This document shows, piece by piece, positions 21,901 to 34,078 of a DNA stretch of 64,000 nucleotides (position 1 is its first letter; each line of letters opens with the position of its first letter). Below the pieces are notes generated by a model. The model was not told the origin of the DNA. It did no database searches and was given only the letters and a program-made list of their open reading frames with translations. The translations under genes were made by a program, and so were the position numbers. Location: assembly GCF_963675165.1 (NCBI RefSeq), contig NC_087385.1, positions 2,666,501-2,730,500 of the forward strand, in the 5' to 3' direction. The stretch is from Halichondria panicea. Lineage: Eukaryota; Porifera; Demospongiae; Suberitida; Halichondriidae.

Positions 21901-24900
21901 CACCTTCCTTCTCAGAGTAAGCGGTGCCAGAGGAGGTTAGATACCACTTGAATTATTATTAAGCAAATGGTCGAGTGGTATCCGACCTCCATACACAAAA
22001 AGTTTTGCAAGAGGTTTATGGTTACTTCTACTCTATATAATAAAGGCACGTATTTAAGTCCTATCTAATAACAGAGTTTATCTGCAAGTATCCATGTTAT
22101 CGATGATAGTTGATTGCTATCCATCTCAACAAACATGACAGACAATTGATTGTCATGCAGGACTCTCTGGGAGGTAATGCTAAGACAAACCTGGTCGCCA
22201 ACGTCCACCCGAGTGCCCGGTGCTTTGGAGAAAGTTTGTCAACTCTTAATTTTGCCCGTCGGACCAAAATGATCAAGAACAAAGCTGTAGTGAACGAGGA
22301 CACCACTGGCAATGTCTTGCAGCTGCAGGCTGAGATCAGGAGACTGAAGGAACAACTTGAGAAGTTCAGAGGTGAGCAAAGTGCCCAGTCTGAGCATAAT
22401 TGGGTGTACATGCACGACACATAATTATTTCAACTCCCTCCCCTCCATACACTTGCTGAATTTGTGTACGTGTAGAAAATAGTACCTGTAAATCTGATTA
22501 ACTGCATCTATACATTGTGAGGACTGGTACCCATGTTGCAATTTCACATTCTAGTACTCACCTTATATAGCTCTGTCATTTGATTGTTCCACGTGCTAGC
22601 TGCCACATTTTTGCGGGTTCGTGTTAATGGTATTCATGCAGTTACGATCAAACCATAAGTATTTACATCATACTGCTTCTTTAAAAGGGAGCTTTTCAGC
22701 ATGTTTAACATCACTCTGGTCTCCCTTCAAAGCGAATAAATCTTTCGCCTTTTACTAAAGATTTCCGTGGAGGGGGACACTCAATGAGTATGCACTGAAT
22801 TTGTTTGCGGCCCCTTTATTGGGGCTTACTAAAATATAAAATAAAAATTGGTCCACATTCGACAGTCTATGGTAAAGTGCTTATTGATGAACACGAAAGG
22901 TTCTCCTTGCAAGGTATCAGAGTAGGTCGGACATCACTTGAACTTTCACTAATTATGACCTTTTAATGATATTCCAGGCCAAATTGCTTTTCGTTTTTGC
23001 TGACTCAGTAGTAGCGTCCACTGCACTTTTGCTAGTCTCATATTTCAGCCGCCCTCTAAAAGTTGGGCAGCCTAATCGCGAGTCTATATTATAGAGGGCG
23101 ACTGATTCATGAGACAATGTTTCTACACAGTTTCTGTCGCTGAATCTGTTGATAACTAGTTGTGTTTGGTGTCTGTGATGGTTACTGGACCTAATCCTAT
23201 CAGCACATATTAGCCAAATCCAGTCGTGTTTTACTGCTGACACAGCAAAAACAAAAAGCAATTTAAAGTCCTCGGAAGCAGATTTTAATTAAGAACTTTT
23301 TGACCTATTATTTTATCCTCCTCTGAGGTTTAAGTACATTCCACTTTTAACTGCAATGTAAATTTGTATTTTCAGCTGGCAATGTGGAGCCCCCCCTCTC
23401 CCCTGAGCCGTACATTGGGGGGTCCGATGACGAGAAAGCCATTCAAGAGCTAAGGGGAATGCTCGCTGCCTCCATGAGCACTAGGGACAAGGCTGAGAAA
23501 GACAGAATGGTGAAGATGTTAACCATCCTATTTCTATTCTCATAACTTACCTAAAATTGTCTGACACTGTGTGTCTATTTGACTAAGCATACATAAATAT
23601 ACAAAATGTACATTGTGTGTCACTACTTTGATGAATACATGTAGTGTACTCCAATCTCAATCTAGAATCTTGAATAAAATGCAGGCCTTACTGGATCGAG
23701 TTGAGAGCTTGCAAAAGATGTGCAAGCAGAAGGACAACTTCCTGCAGTCCACGAAAATGATCCTTAAGTTCAGAGAGACCCATATTGCCAATCTAGAGAA
23801 GAACACCGACTCTGAGCCGACAGAGACTGACCAAGGGAATGCCATCGTAAGCAAATTGTTGACCTGTTAAAAGCACACCATCAATATTAATTCCAGACAC
23901 AATTATTAACAATTCTACATGATACACACATTTAATCTCTGAATCCTAACTTAGGTACAAGTTAGCTTTCACTAGAAAAGTACAATCGTAATCGTGAAAG
24001 CATCACTCACATAATTATATACATGACGTAGTGGGATTAGCACAAAACTAATGTTTTTACTCGACTGATCTTTACCCAACTTCTATCTCAGGTTAATTTG
24101 TAACTGGGTTTGGTACTTGTCTTGATCTTTACGGTCAGCTCATGCTTTGTAATACATAATACATAATCATGTCGTCCATGTTTTCACACCATAATTTCAT
24201 ACATGTAGGGCCTGCTCAAACAGGAGATAGAACAACTCAAATACATGGTGAATCACCATCCCGACGTCTCCAAGTTTGCTAGAGAGACTCTCAACCTCAA
24301 GGCGGAGGTAAAGAGACTGAAAGGAGTGTCTTCTGGAGGGCAGGACCTCTCCAAAGAAGTGGCCAGGACTCACAAGTACACACTACAGCTAGAACGTCAG
24401 CTCAGACACTTTCTAACAAAAGGTAAGTTGCTGCTGGTATTTAAACCTGAAGATACAATCATGAACATCTGTTATAGCTGCTCATCTTGCATGTACATGC
24501 ATACAGTCTGTATACTCCATGTGCAGATGGTGGTACCTCATCTCCCCTGAGCAAGCGTGGCTCCTCACGACAGTCTGAGGCAACTATATTAGAGTTGGAG
24601 AACCTCAAGGCTCGTTGCAAACAACTGGCTGCTGAGCTGGACAAGGCCAGGAAGACTATGCACACTGAGAGAGAAGAGTTCCATTTAAAGGAGACCAAAC
24701 TGGAGGCCAGTCTCACTGCCTCTAGGAAAGCAAACCTCGAGTTGGAGGTAAGGAAAGAAAAGAAAATTATGCTTCAGTGTCTGGTTGTAGACTTGTTTGT
24801 CTTTGTGAGTGTCCTCATTGTTGTTCAACCTGCTCTATTCGCACGCCACAGTGTGAATTGTTTAACCCAATCGTTGCATTCCATTAAAACCACTTGAAAG

Positions 24901-27900
24901 TCTGAGACTCTGATGCTATAAAATGTAGCTGTTTGTGTGCTGAGTATCACTCTGGTCTTCCTTCAAAGCGAATAAATCTTTCGCCTTTTACTAAAGATTT
25001 CCGTGGAGGGGGACACTCAATGAGTATGCACTGAATTTGTTTGTGGTCCTCTTTGTGAGGGCTTACTGAGTAAAAACAATTATAGACACTGTGAACTGTC
25101 TCTCAAATGAAGTGTGTGATATATGTGAAGTTGTCGTTACAATTATGTGTTGCTTCACTGTAGAGGAGCATTGAAGCACTCAAGCTGAAGAACAGTGTGG
25201 AGAAAGCCACTCTCAATGACATGCACATGAACACAATAAAGGTATGTATGAATTGTGAATAAAATTCTGGTATTCTGGATGCTAGTATAATGTTCCAGTG
25301 TTATACATTGGTATTTGATGTGTCACTACTGCAGTTTACAAGAACGCAAAACCAAATAGCAACCATATGTTGCAGTGTGTTATGTGTTCTTACTCATGCA
25401 AGAGAAATGTACTTATACAACTCGAGCCGAGCCCGAGATCAAGAGTTGTATTAGCAGTACAGCACGAGGGGTAGTCTCTGTATTAGTAGTACAGCACGAG
25501 GGGTAGTCTCGATACCAGGCCGAACTTTTTCTGGGAGTGCGCCTGGTAACAACTGCTTGCACATGCACTAATCTCACCCCGGTATCTGGGGGCTTTGGAT
25601 AACACCGGTAAAACAATGACATCACAACGAACAAAAGTGGATTGATAGAAAAATCGATTGAAGTTTTCTGCCCATCTGATAACATTCTGATAGCCTGCTA
25701 TGTTAACAAAAGGCTCACAGCCTGCAACAGTGTGGATGACAATCGCATCAATGCACTCCAGTTTCGTATTAAAGCAATGCGAGCTAATGGTGTGGTGGAT
25801 GGTGCTTTAGGTAGAATAGGACTATTAAAGCAATGCGAGCTAATAGCGTGGTGGATGGTGCTTTAGGTAGAGTAGGACTATTAAAGCAATGCGAGCTAAT
25901 GGCGTGGTGGATGGTGCTTTAGGTAGAATAGGATTGTAAAAGCAATGCGAGCTAATAGCGTGGTGGATGGTGCTTTAGGTAGAATAGGATTGTAAAAGCA
26001 ATGCGAGCTAATGGTGTGGTGGATGGTGCTTTAGGTAGAATAGGATTGTAAAAGCAATGCGAGCTAATAGCGTGGTGGATGGTGCTTTAGGTAGAATAGG
26101 ATTGTAAAAGCAATGCGAGCTAATGGTGTGGTGGATGGTGCTTTAGGTAGAATAGGATTGTAAAAGCAATGCGAGCTAATAGCGTGGTGGATGGTGCTTT
26201 AGGTAGAATAGGATTTTAAAAGCAATGCGAGCTAATGGTGTGGTGGATGGTGCTTTAGGTAGAATAGGATTATAAAAGCAATGCGAGCTAATGGCGTGGT
26301 GGATGGTGCTTTAGGTAGAATAGGACTATTAAAGCAATGCGAGCTAATGGCGTGGTGGATGGTGCTTTAGGTAGAATAGGACTATTAAAGCAATGCGAGC
26401 TAATGGCGTGGTGGATGGTGCTTTAGGTAGAATAGGACTATTAAAGCAATGCGAGCTAATGGCGTGGTGGATGGTGCTTTAGGTAGAATCGGACTATTAA
26501 AGCAATGCGAGCTAATGGCGTGGTGGATGGTGCTTTAGGTAGAATCGGACTATTAAAGCAATGCGAGCTAATGGCGTGGTGGATGATGCTTTAGGTAGAA
26601 TCGGACTATTAAAGCAATGCGAGCTAATGGCGTGGTGGATGGTGCTTTAGGTAGAATCGGACTATTAAAGCAATGCGAGCTAATGGCGTGGTGGTGCTTT
26701 AGGTAGAATCGGACTATTAAAGCAATGCGAGCTAATGGCGTGGTGGAATCTTTAGGTAGAATCAGACTATTAATAGTATAGTTAAGAGTGCAATATGAGA
26801 TTAATAGCACGAGTAACAAGCAATGGCAAGGCTTCTAATTACGCAGAGTGCTATTTAATTTATTTGCTTGTTATGAGTGCTTCCTTATTGCACGAGTAAC
26901 CATACTATTGATTTCTAATCGTTTATGATGCAGTTCTCTGCAGTTTTAATAATAATTATGTTCAGCCGTGGCCATTATTCGTAAACAATACGTCGTCATT
27001 GACAGTGTGTCGAGTAATGCACGTCGTAATTGTATGAATTCCAGTACGCTAATAGCACATCATACGATTGCATGGGTAATATATCAATATCATCCAGGTA
27101 TATTGACACATCCTGGGTGATATTGATATATCACCCAGGCATGTCTGTATTTACAACAGTAGTACAACCCTTTGATGTCTGACCACAATGAGCAATACTC
27201 CATGCAATATTTATGATTATTGCACTCAGCCGTGCAATAAGTAAACTGGTACTTGTTCCATTTTATACCTACGCATGTGTAATGTTGTATGTACTGTCAG
27301 TCCTTTGTCAGAGGCTATAACATTTAATATTGGAGTAGTAGATTCCTTTTGTATAATTATAGATTCATTTTGTGATTGTATCTCAAGACTGTGCTTCCTT
27401 TACCACAGTCCATGCTAACACCTCGACGAGATCTGATCCAACCCAGCAAGTCCATATCCAGTACACCCTACTCTAAGATTCAGCGTGCCGACTCAGATCC
27501 CATTCGACGGCTATCCCTCAGTTTCAATGGAGCTGTGACCACACCCACTAAACCACCCACTATTTTTGAGAACCCTGGAAACGTAGAGGTCAGCTCACTT
27601 GTAACAACAGCTAAAATGGGGCTACAAAGGACACCGAGGGTTAAAAGTGAAGAGGAGAATGAACATGTTAATGACATGATTAGTTTAGCCACACCTACTG
27701 AAGTGGCAGATGAAGGAAATGAGATGAATATTGAGGGTGCTCTCACAGATGAGCTCAAAATACTGCAGGACAAGAATAGACACCTGTATCGGCAAATAGA
27801 GGTAGTACATGTAACAATTTGTGTGTTCAGGTTTATCTTATGACTAATAATGAGGGTATGTATACGCAGGCTAATAAAGATTTACTTGTAGCTGCATTCT

Positions 27901-30900
27901 TCTGTGTGATGCCCTGTATTGTAATGTTCGCAGGATCTTGAAACTAAAGTGCTGCATTTGGGTCAAGACAGGGCAGCCCTTAAAACGCAGTTACAAGAGC
28001 TTACACAGGTATAATATATGCCAGTTTTTTGACAATGTTTGTAAACGTGCAGGGAGTGTATGTGTAGTCATCACCACACATAGCTATGAGATCGTAATAA
28101 TTATGTGAATTATACGTACTCTCCATACAGTTAGATCAGTCTGAGCGTCAGTTACTGCAGAACCGAGAGCAGGAATGCTTGGAGAAGATCTCTGCCTTGT
28201 CCTCTCAAATAGCCACTCTCACAAGCTGCAACACTGGTGAGCACACAATAACATTGATCAGCTCGGGAGTGGGCTTTTCTTAGGGTGTAGTTATTCTTGT
28301 ACCTAAAGTTGTATGAATTCTATGTACCTACTATACACATGCATGTACATGTACGTACAGCACTTGCAATCATAGCTGTCACATTGTTAAACTGATTGGT
28401 TGTAAGAAACGGACAAAGTGGTAGTATTTTTATAACTAATCCTTTTTTTGTGTGTGTGTGAAACATTCTCGCAGTGTATTAGGAACATGCCCTTACAGAC
28501 TCAACATAATTATTTATAGTAATAATTATTGCTCAATTATTCTGTTCACACACTTTAGTTCTAGACAGTGAAGTTGTTGACCTGAGGGTGTGTCTGCAAT
28601 CAGCTGACAAAGAGCTAGCGGAGGTCAAGGCAGATCTCAAGGGGGAGAGACACAGGCATCAAACTAAGATCATGGAGCACATGCAAACAGTTAGTTCAAA
28701 GTATTTCCCCCCTACTCATTGTGTAATTTGTTAACAAATTGTAGACAAGGCATAATATGTACGTACACACTTGGCATTGGCACTGTGCACTTTTTTTTTA
28801 CTATTCATCCATGTGGTGTGTGGTTACTAATTTCGGTCGTCCTTTTTGTTGCAGATAGGAAAACTGGAGCAACTAGTCTCCACACAGACAGCTGGCTGGG
28901 ACAGGAGCACAGAACAACTCCAAAATTTGCAGGTACTTAGACATAAACACTGGTACATGTAGCTAATTTCATGAGTGACTGAGTGCTAATGTGCAGATGT
29001 GTACGAACAACACATTGTTATTGCGTAAATTATACAATAATTAATGCATTTTTAGAGCTAGATCTCACGTCTCTGTATGTTTACAGCTGGTTTCGTCCTT
29101 GTATAACTACATGTATATATACGTCACTCTTTATGTAGGATGAGGTGGAGACACTTCGCGAGGAGCTGACGTTCAAAGATCATCACGTATCAGAACTGAG
29201 TAGTGCTGTGGGTAGGGAAAAGGAGCAAGGGACGGCTCTAGAAAAAGAGGTGCAAGGACTGTTGGAGAAACTTGCCATTGAAGTAGAAAAGAATACCAGC
29301 CTCAGCTCTGAGTTACAAGAGGGCAGTCAGGGAAAGAAGGTATGATACATAATTGATATTTGTATGTGCTACGTACAAGAATTTCATATCGATTGAACAC
29401 GCATAGCTAACACTGTGCATGTTATCTTGTAGCAGAACATGTCCACTAGCTTACCCTATCTTTGATTAACTGTATAATTTAAAAGCTCTTGTTTTGCTCA
29501 CAGCAATTAGTCGCGATGGTGAACGAAAACAGCCGGCTCAAGTCGGACGTGGAGCAGCTTGAGGGTGAACTGCGATCACAGCTGACTCTTCACAAGCAAG
29601 AGTTAGAGGAGATAGAGAGGACTATCACCTCACTTCTGACCAGGCAGGGGTCTGATGAGGTGGCCATTGCTGGCCTCATGGGAACCATTCAGGAACTGAG
29701 AGAGGAGTCCAATAAGAGCAATGCCCGGGCTACCACTCTTAGTAAAGAGGTAGAGGACTCCAACAATGAACTGAGTGCAGCTGCTGCAAAGATTGATCAG
29801 CTCGTGAGTGAGCCTCCCTGAGTGTATAATTCTTTTTGAACTTTCCATGTGAGCATGAATTCATAGACTATTCACCTACATGTTTATTTAAAGCAGTACA
29901 TACATTTCACATGTTTAAGACTTCTGAGGCGTTTACAGTCAAGTCAGAATTAACGGAACAAGTGTCTAAGTTTGAGAGGGACCTCAAGCGGACTGAGACG
30001 GAGAAGGAGGTGATCCTTGATGATCTAGACGGCCTCCATGAGCAATACCAGCAGCTCCAAGAGGGGTATGATGCTCAGACCAGGGTGATAGGTGAAGTTC
30101 GTGCAGAAGTTGAGAGACTAACTGTTGAGCTGGTAAATAAGGAGACACAGCTGGCAGCACTGCACAGCCATCAGAGGGAGAGGAGGGAGTCACTCTCTAG
30201 GGTGAGTGTTGGGTTTGAATGCACTCTGTGTCAGTCGAGGTCTTAACCTTTGCTTAATTTATTTTCAGGTAACAGCTGCCCAGTATACAGCAGAAGACAA
30301 AATTGAAGAAATTGAAGAATATCCTGTTTATAGTGTACATGAACCGGCATGTGTAACTTCATATTGTGCTAATGAATTGTGCTAGTGGTAGAGCATTTAT
30401 TGTGTAAATTGTTTCCTTGACCTAACTTAAGCTGAAGCAGTGTTTGGATCAAGCTGCGGACATGATCAGCAAGTACGAGGCCAGTCAAGATGACAAGAAT
30501 AAAGAATTACAATCAGTAAAGGTACATAGTTGGCCATTAATTAGCCATAGCAGTTTCTTTATAGCCGCTAATTTTTAGCAAACCAGTTTGAGATTATATC
30601 CAGCCATTGGTCAGGTTCCGACAAAAATTTGCGTAGGGAAGCTTAAAACTTATTACATTTGTGTAGTCACTGATAGAGATCTACTATCACATAACGTGAC
30701 AGTTGACCTCTAATATCTTCTCTAGGAGGAGCTGTCATCAAGGATGCATTTACAAGAGGAAAACAGCACCCTTGAGTCTCTTGTCACCTCTCTCCAGTAC
30801 AAGCTCTCACTCGCAGAGGAACAGCTCCACAGCACTCAGAGTGAACTTCAGAAACAACTAGAAGAAACACTCACTCGGATCAATGCGCTCGAGGCAGACT

Positions 30901-31880
30901 CAAAGCTGGCAGCTCAAGAGCGAGACAAGGCTAAGTATGAGAGTGAGGATCTGAGGGAGAAATGTCAGGGACAAACTAAGACCATTGATGCCTTAACTCA
31001 ACAGATGGCAAGGTCAGCATTCTATTAAGTGTCCTATAATTATAATCAATAGCATTTCACCTTTTACTCCTAGTTACACAATGTTCAGAATACGGTTTTA
31101 TTGGTTTCAAATATTATTTTGTGTAGCTAATAAAAGTCCATGTACAATTGGTCAACTTGGTCTTTCCCTGCTGCACTATTTTAGGCATTCCTCTTTGGTA
31201 TATCACTTTACAGATATAAATCTCACGAGGAATCTCTCTTCCTGGAAAAGGAGAACCTTCGATCACAACTAGAAACCATACAAGAAGAGCGATCTAAACT
31301 ATCTAAGGTTAGTAACTATACATACTGTTGCCTTTGGGCTCATTGTTCTTTACGAACTCTTATGTGTTTAAACCACTGTTTCTCAATAATTCACTTTCTA
31401 TGGTTATCACTCAGGAATGTGAAAAGCTTGCTAAGGAAAATGCTGTGATTTCTGGCCACCAAAATATCAGACAAAAAATCCAATATCATGCCACTGTGAA
31501 GATAGAGAACAATAAGCTCAGAGAAGTATGCTGATTTACTAATGTGTAATCCTTACCATTCCAGCCCCCCTCCCCCCTCCCCCCCCCTGTTATTCGACTA
31601 AAGCTAGTGACATTCTAAGTTACATTAATCAGGATACTGAAGGAGTCACACCTGATGTAGTGCTGTGTTATTTGTAATGTTGTGTTTTATGCAGGAGGTG
31701 GTCCAGCTGCGTGGCCGTTTGAAGCAGAAAAATGAGCAAGTTTCTCAGTTGCATCAGCTATTGACTGAGAAGGAGCTACAGCCAGCTAGCCACTCAGGAA
31801 AGTCTAGCCCACCTGTTCAGAGCACTCGTAGCTATTCTGACACTCTAGCCAAAGAAAATTTACTTCCTAAGCGTAGCTAA
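18915..31880 (+). CDS. KIF15: Kinesin-like protein KIF15 (kinesin-12)
   Basis: A plus-end-directed spindle motor that supports bipolarity alongside kinesin-5. Exons: 18915-18937, 19569-19743, 19944-20020, 20277-20314, 20462-20562, 20702-20761, 20995-21222, 21515-21622, 21791-21916, 22161-22371, 23376-23509, 23685-23846, 24209-24422, 24527-24747, 25164-25241, 27409-27801, 27934-28008, 28131-28236, 28559-28689, 28855-28932, 29139-29339, 29504-29803, 29944-30201, 30269-30318, 30431-30521, 30726-31012, 31214-31307, 31415-31525, 31695-31880. This totals 4317 nt (1438 aa; human is about 1388). The motor has [13 protein letters not shown]-loop GQTGSGKT (split by an intron), switch I NRESSRSH and switch [18 protein letters not shown] and [18 protein letters not shown] lead into the neck. 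The rest is coiled coil, with [10 protein letters not shown] and the [12 protein letters not shown] motif shared by KIF15 and HMMR near the C-terminus. The acceptor of exon 23 is placed at 29943 because the AG five bases earlier gives a stop. Intron 24 may be U12-type. Confidence 0.93.
19128..19207. repeat. Short inverted repeat in KIF15 intron 1
   Basis: GTTGATGTAATTACAGCCCC (19128-19147) pairs with GGGGCTGTAATTACGTCAAC (19188-19207) with a single mismatch around a 40-nt loop. This may be a small foldback element. Confidence 0.65.
22710..22830 (+). repeat. Direct repeat, copy A (KIF15 intron 10)
   Basis: About 121 bp starting ATCACTCTGGTCTCCCTTCA and including AATCTTTCGCCTTTTACTAA. It is nearly identical to 24946-25067 in a later intron of the same gene. 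Both copies carry the inverted motif AATCTTT...AAAGATT and the phrase CACTCAATGAGTATGCACTG. Confidence 0.8.
22981..23264. mobile_element. MITE with ~28-bp inverted ends (KIF15 intron 10)
   Basis: AAATTGCTTTTCGTTTTTGC... at 22981-23008 is matched in reverse complement by ...GCAAAAACAAAAAGCAATTT ending at 23264. The interior shows a second nested inverted block (GCCCTCTAAAAG near 23053 versus ATAGAGGGCG near 23092). No coding capacity is seen. Confidence 0.7.
24946..25067 (+). repeat. Direct repeat, copy B (KIF15 intron 14)
   Basis: Near-identical to copy A at 22710-22830 and in the same orientation. Divergence is concentrated at the 3' end (GCGGCCCCTTTATTG versus GTGGTCCTCTTTGTG). Confidence 0.8.
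25770..26770 (+). repeat. 56-bp minisatellite, ~18 copies, in KIF15 intron 15
   Basis: The unit is AGCAATGCGAGCTAATGGCG followed by TGGTGGATGGTGCTTTAGG and a TAGAATAGGACTATTAA tail. Period is 56 bp across about 1 kb. Between about 25890 and 26230 the copies alternate between two variants (AATAGCG and AATGGTG, with a GGATTGTAAA tail), giving a 112-bp higher-order period. The right end has shortened, degenerate units. Reverse-strand open frames through the array are artefacts of the repeat. Confidence 0.92.
27074..27136. repeat. Foldback in KIF15 intron 15
   Basis: GGGTAATATATCAATATCAT plus CCAGG (27074-27098) pairs with CCTGGGTGATATTGATATAT plus CACCC (27112-27136), with two mismatches in 25. 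It lies between the minisatellite and exon 16 and may be the core of a small transposon. Confidence 0.65.
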
Positions 31881-34078
31881 GTTTATTCCATGTGATTTTT
31901 ATGTGTTTGATGAGCCTTAAATAATATATTATATATATCACTTCACACCATTTTATTCCAATGATGATCGGTCCCTTCAAAACTTATTAGATTTATAACA
32001 GTTGCAGGAGTTACTGATTTTTATGCATCGGGGCATGCTTAGCCGCTGGAGGCATACAGTGAAGTTGGGCAGAGCCAACCAGTTAAGCTGACTTAGCTAG
32101 ACTCATGCATCTTAGTGCAAATAGATTCTGGTAGAGTCTAGTGTCATGTTGCACTTATGCCCTATTGAGCTACACTGTCGGGTAGCTTCGTAAATAGATG
32201 TAAACTGTGCTTGTATAATATATTTTGGGTGCATGCAAGCATAGTGTGCATATAGATCTTAGGTATCGTTTGTTAAGTAAAACTATAACGCTAAAGTGAC
32301 GGAACGTGTTAGTATGTGCACACTTAAAGATAACTAAGTCGAGATTGTGGTACAAAATATGTCTGTTTAGTTGCTGCCTGGCACAATTTAATCAAATTAT
32401 ACCGACGTCCCATGTAGGGTATAAAGATCTAGGTATATCAATGCCCAATATTGTTCTCCAAAATTATTCGAAAACATCCTTATAAGGTTCTTTTTGGGGT
32501 GCATTTGATTTTATGATAATATTTAGACCATTTAATAAAATGCAATTAGCTTGTATGTGGTGTATTTATTTGATGCAAGCTTGCTCTTACTGCCTGCAGG
32601 TAGTCAACATAAAAGAACTCTCAGATGACGACTGTTTACCTCTTGCAGCTTAGGAATGAGAAGCCATGACCATGCAGGATGAATGTGGTAATTTATTGGT
32701 ACATACTAAACTAGTACACAGTCATGAGCTACATTGTGATTTCTTTTCTGTCGAAACTTGTCATGTTGTTTAAAGGGTGTGGCTGCTTTCTACAATAAAC
32801 TGTAAGTTAGTAATATTATTAGTTTATCCTCTTATTAATTATTGTTTACAGGTATGCTCTTTCGTTGATTGCACTTAGGACTCACATAATTACGCTTAGG
32901 TCGCTATGGTTTCACATTTGGGTCCTTTTAATGAAGTCGCAAGCATACATGCGTCCTTACTCATAATATTGATTGCATACCAAAACTGCACATGACAAGC
33001 CTAGTGTTTATCTTGGGCGATTGCACCCAATTTTTGCTTAGTTCTTGAGGCATATACCGGCCATGTACGTACATATGCTGTTTTGGAAGCTACTGCTCTG
33101 CAAGCGAGGTGGCTTTCTTTTTTCTACGGTGTGTAGTTATTGCCTTGTGCTAGTAGCCTAGCACTCACAGCCTTTGTCTGCAGCATTAGTTCCTTTAAAC
33201 TCTGTTATATATATATATCTGTCTATAATTATTTTGTTTTTGGTGCCAGAAAATGTGCATTTAAACGATGCCAATCAGGTTTTTATCACGATTGCAATTG
33301 GTACTGAGGTGTATAATTCTTAGTCCATTATTGGACGTATTAATGTGTCCATAATCATTTTGACTATTGTGATACAGCACTCAATTTAGTTGTGTGGAAA
33401 GTTCTTGGGTTATAATTATAGCTAGTGTGATTGATTGGGGTCAGCATTCTGATAGTAAGAAGTGCCAAAGCTATGTACAGGTATGTCACATTTTAGAGTC
33501 TACTGTAGTACTATTATACTTAATCGGTATACATCAGGCAAAATCATACGACGTGGGTGGGGCGTGGGCGGATAATCAAAGGCTGATTACTTGAGCTGCA
33601 CCGTGCCTGTCGTACCTCCTCTGCGTAGTATTATACTTAATCGGTATACATCAGGCAAAATCATACGACGTGGGTGGGGTGTGGGCGGATAATTAAAGGC
33701 TCGTACCTCCTCTGAGTAGTATTATACTTAATCAGTATGCAGATTTCAAGCATCCTAATTATAGTAATTATAAGCGTACTGGGAGGGTTTCATCTAGTGG
33801 GGGGAGGAGGGGTGAACCTTCCCCCCCCAAATATGACATCATCACATTAATACTGTCTATGATGTGTAATACAATAATGTGATGCAATAGCATGTACTAG
33901 GGTGTGTGGTCAACAAATGTGGGAGTGGTTAAACATTTTGCGGCCTGCGTACCTTCCCCCAGACTTTTACGAGATGAAACAGTGACTGAAAATAGCAAAG
34001 CAGTTTCTAATTGAACAGCTCTATAACAGTATATACACAACTATATACGTTTCTTTTTTTGTTTCTTGTTGTCTTACA
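31881..34078. other. Intergenic region, no gene seen
   Basis: It contains the KIF15 3' untranslated sequence at the left and the downstream flank of the collagen/VWA gene at the right. A duplicated block of about 65 bp (GTATTATACTTAATCGGTAT...GGGCGGATAA) occurs at about 33508-33576 and 33627-33694, with a third partial copy at about 33718. C- and G-runs occur near 31565 and 33800. A 66-codon open frame at 33394-33594 overlaps the duplication and is not credible as a gene. Confidence 0.55.
33508..33738 (+). repeat. Short duplicated block (2.3 copies)
   Basis: A segment beginning GTATTATACTTAATCGGTAT and containing CGACGTGGGTGGGG is present at about 33508 and again at about 33627, 119 bp apart. 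A third truncated copy starts at about 33718. Confidence 0.75.

Noticed and set aside
25770-26770. Possible CRISPR-like array
   Set aside because: The 56-bp units are contiguous and near-identical, with no unique spacers, and the genome is eukaryotic; it is a minisatellite.
26568-26819. Repetitive minus-strand frame in KIF15 intron 15
   Set aside because: It is a read-through of the 56-bp minisatellite and ends where the array degenerates.
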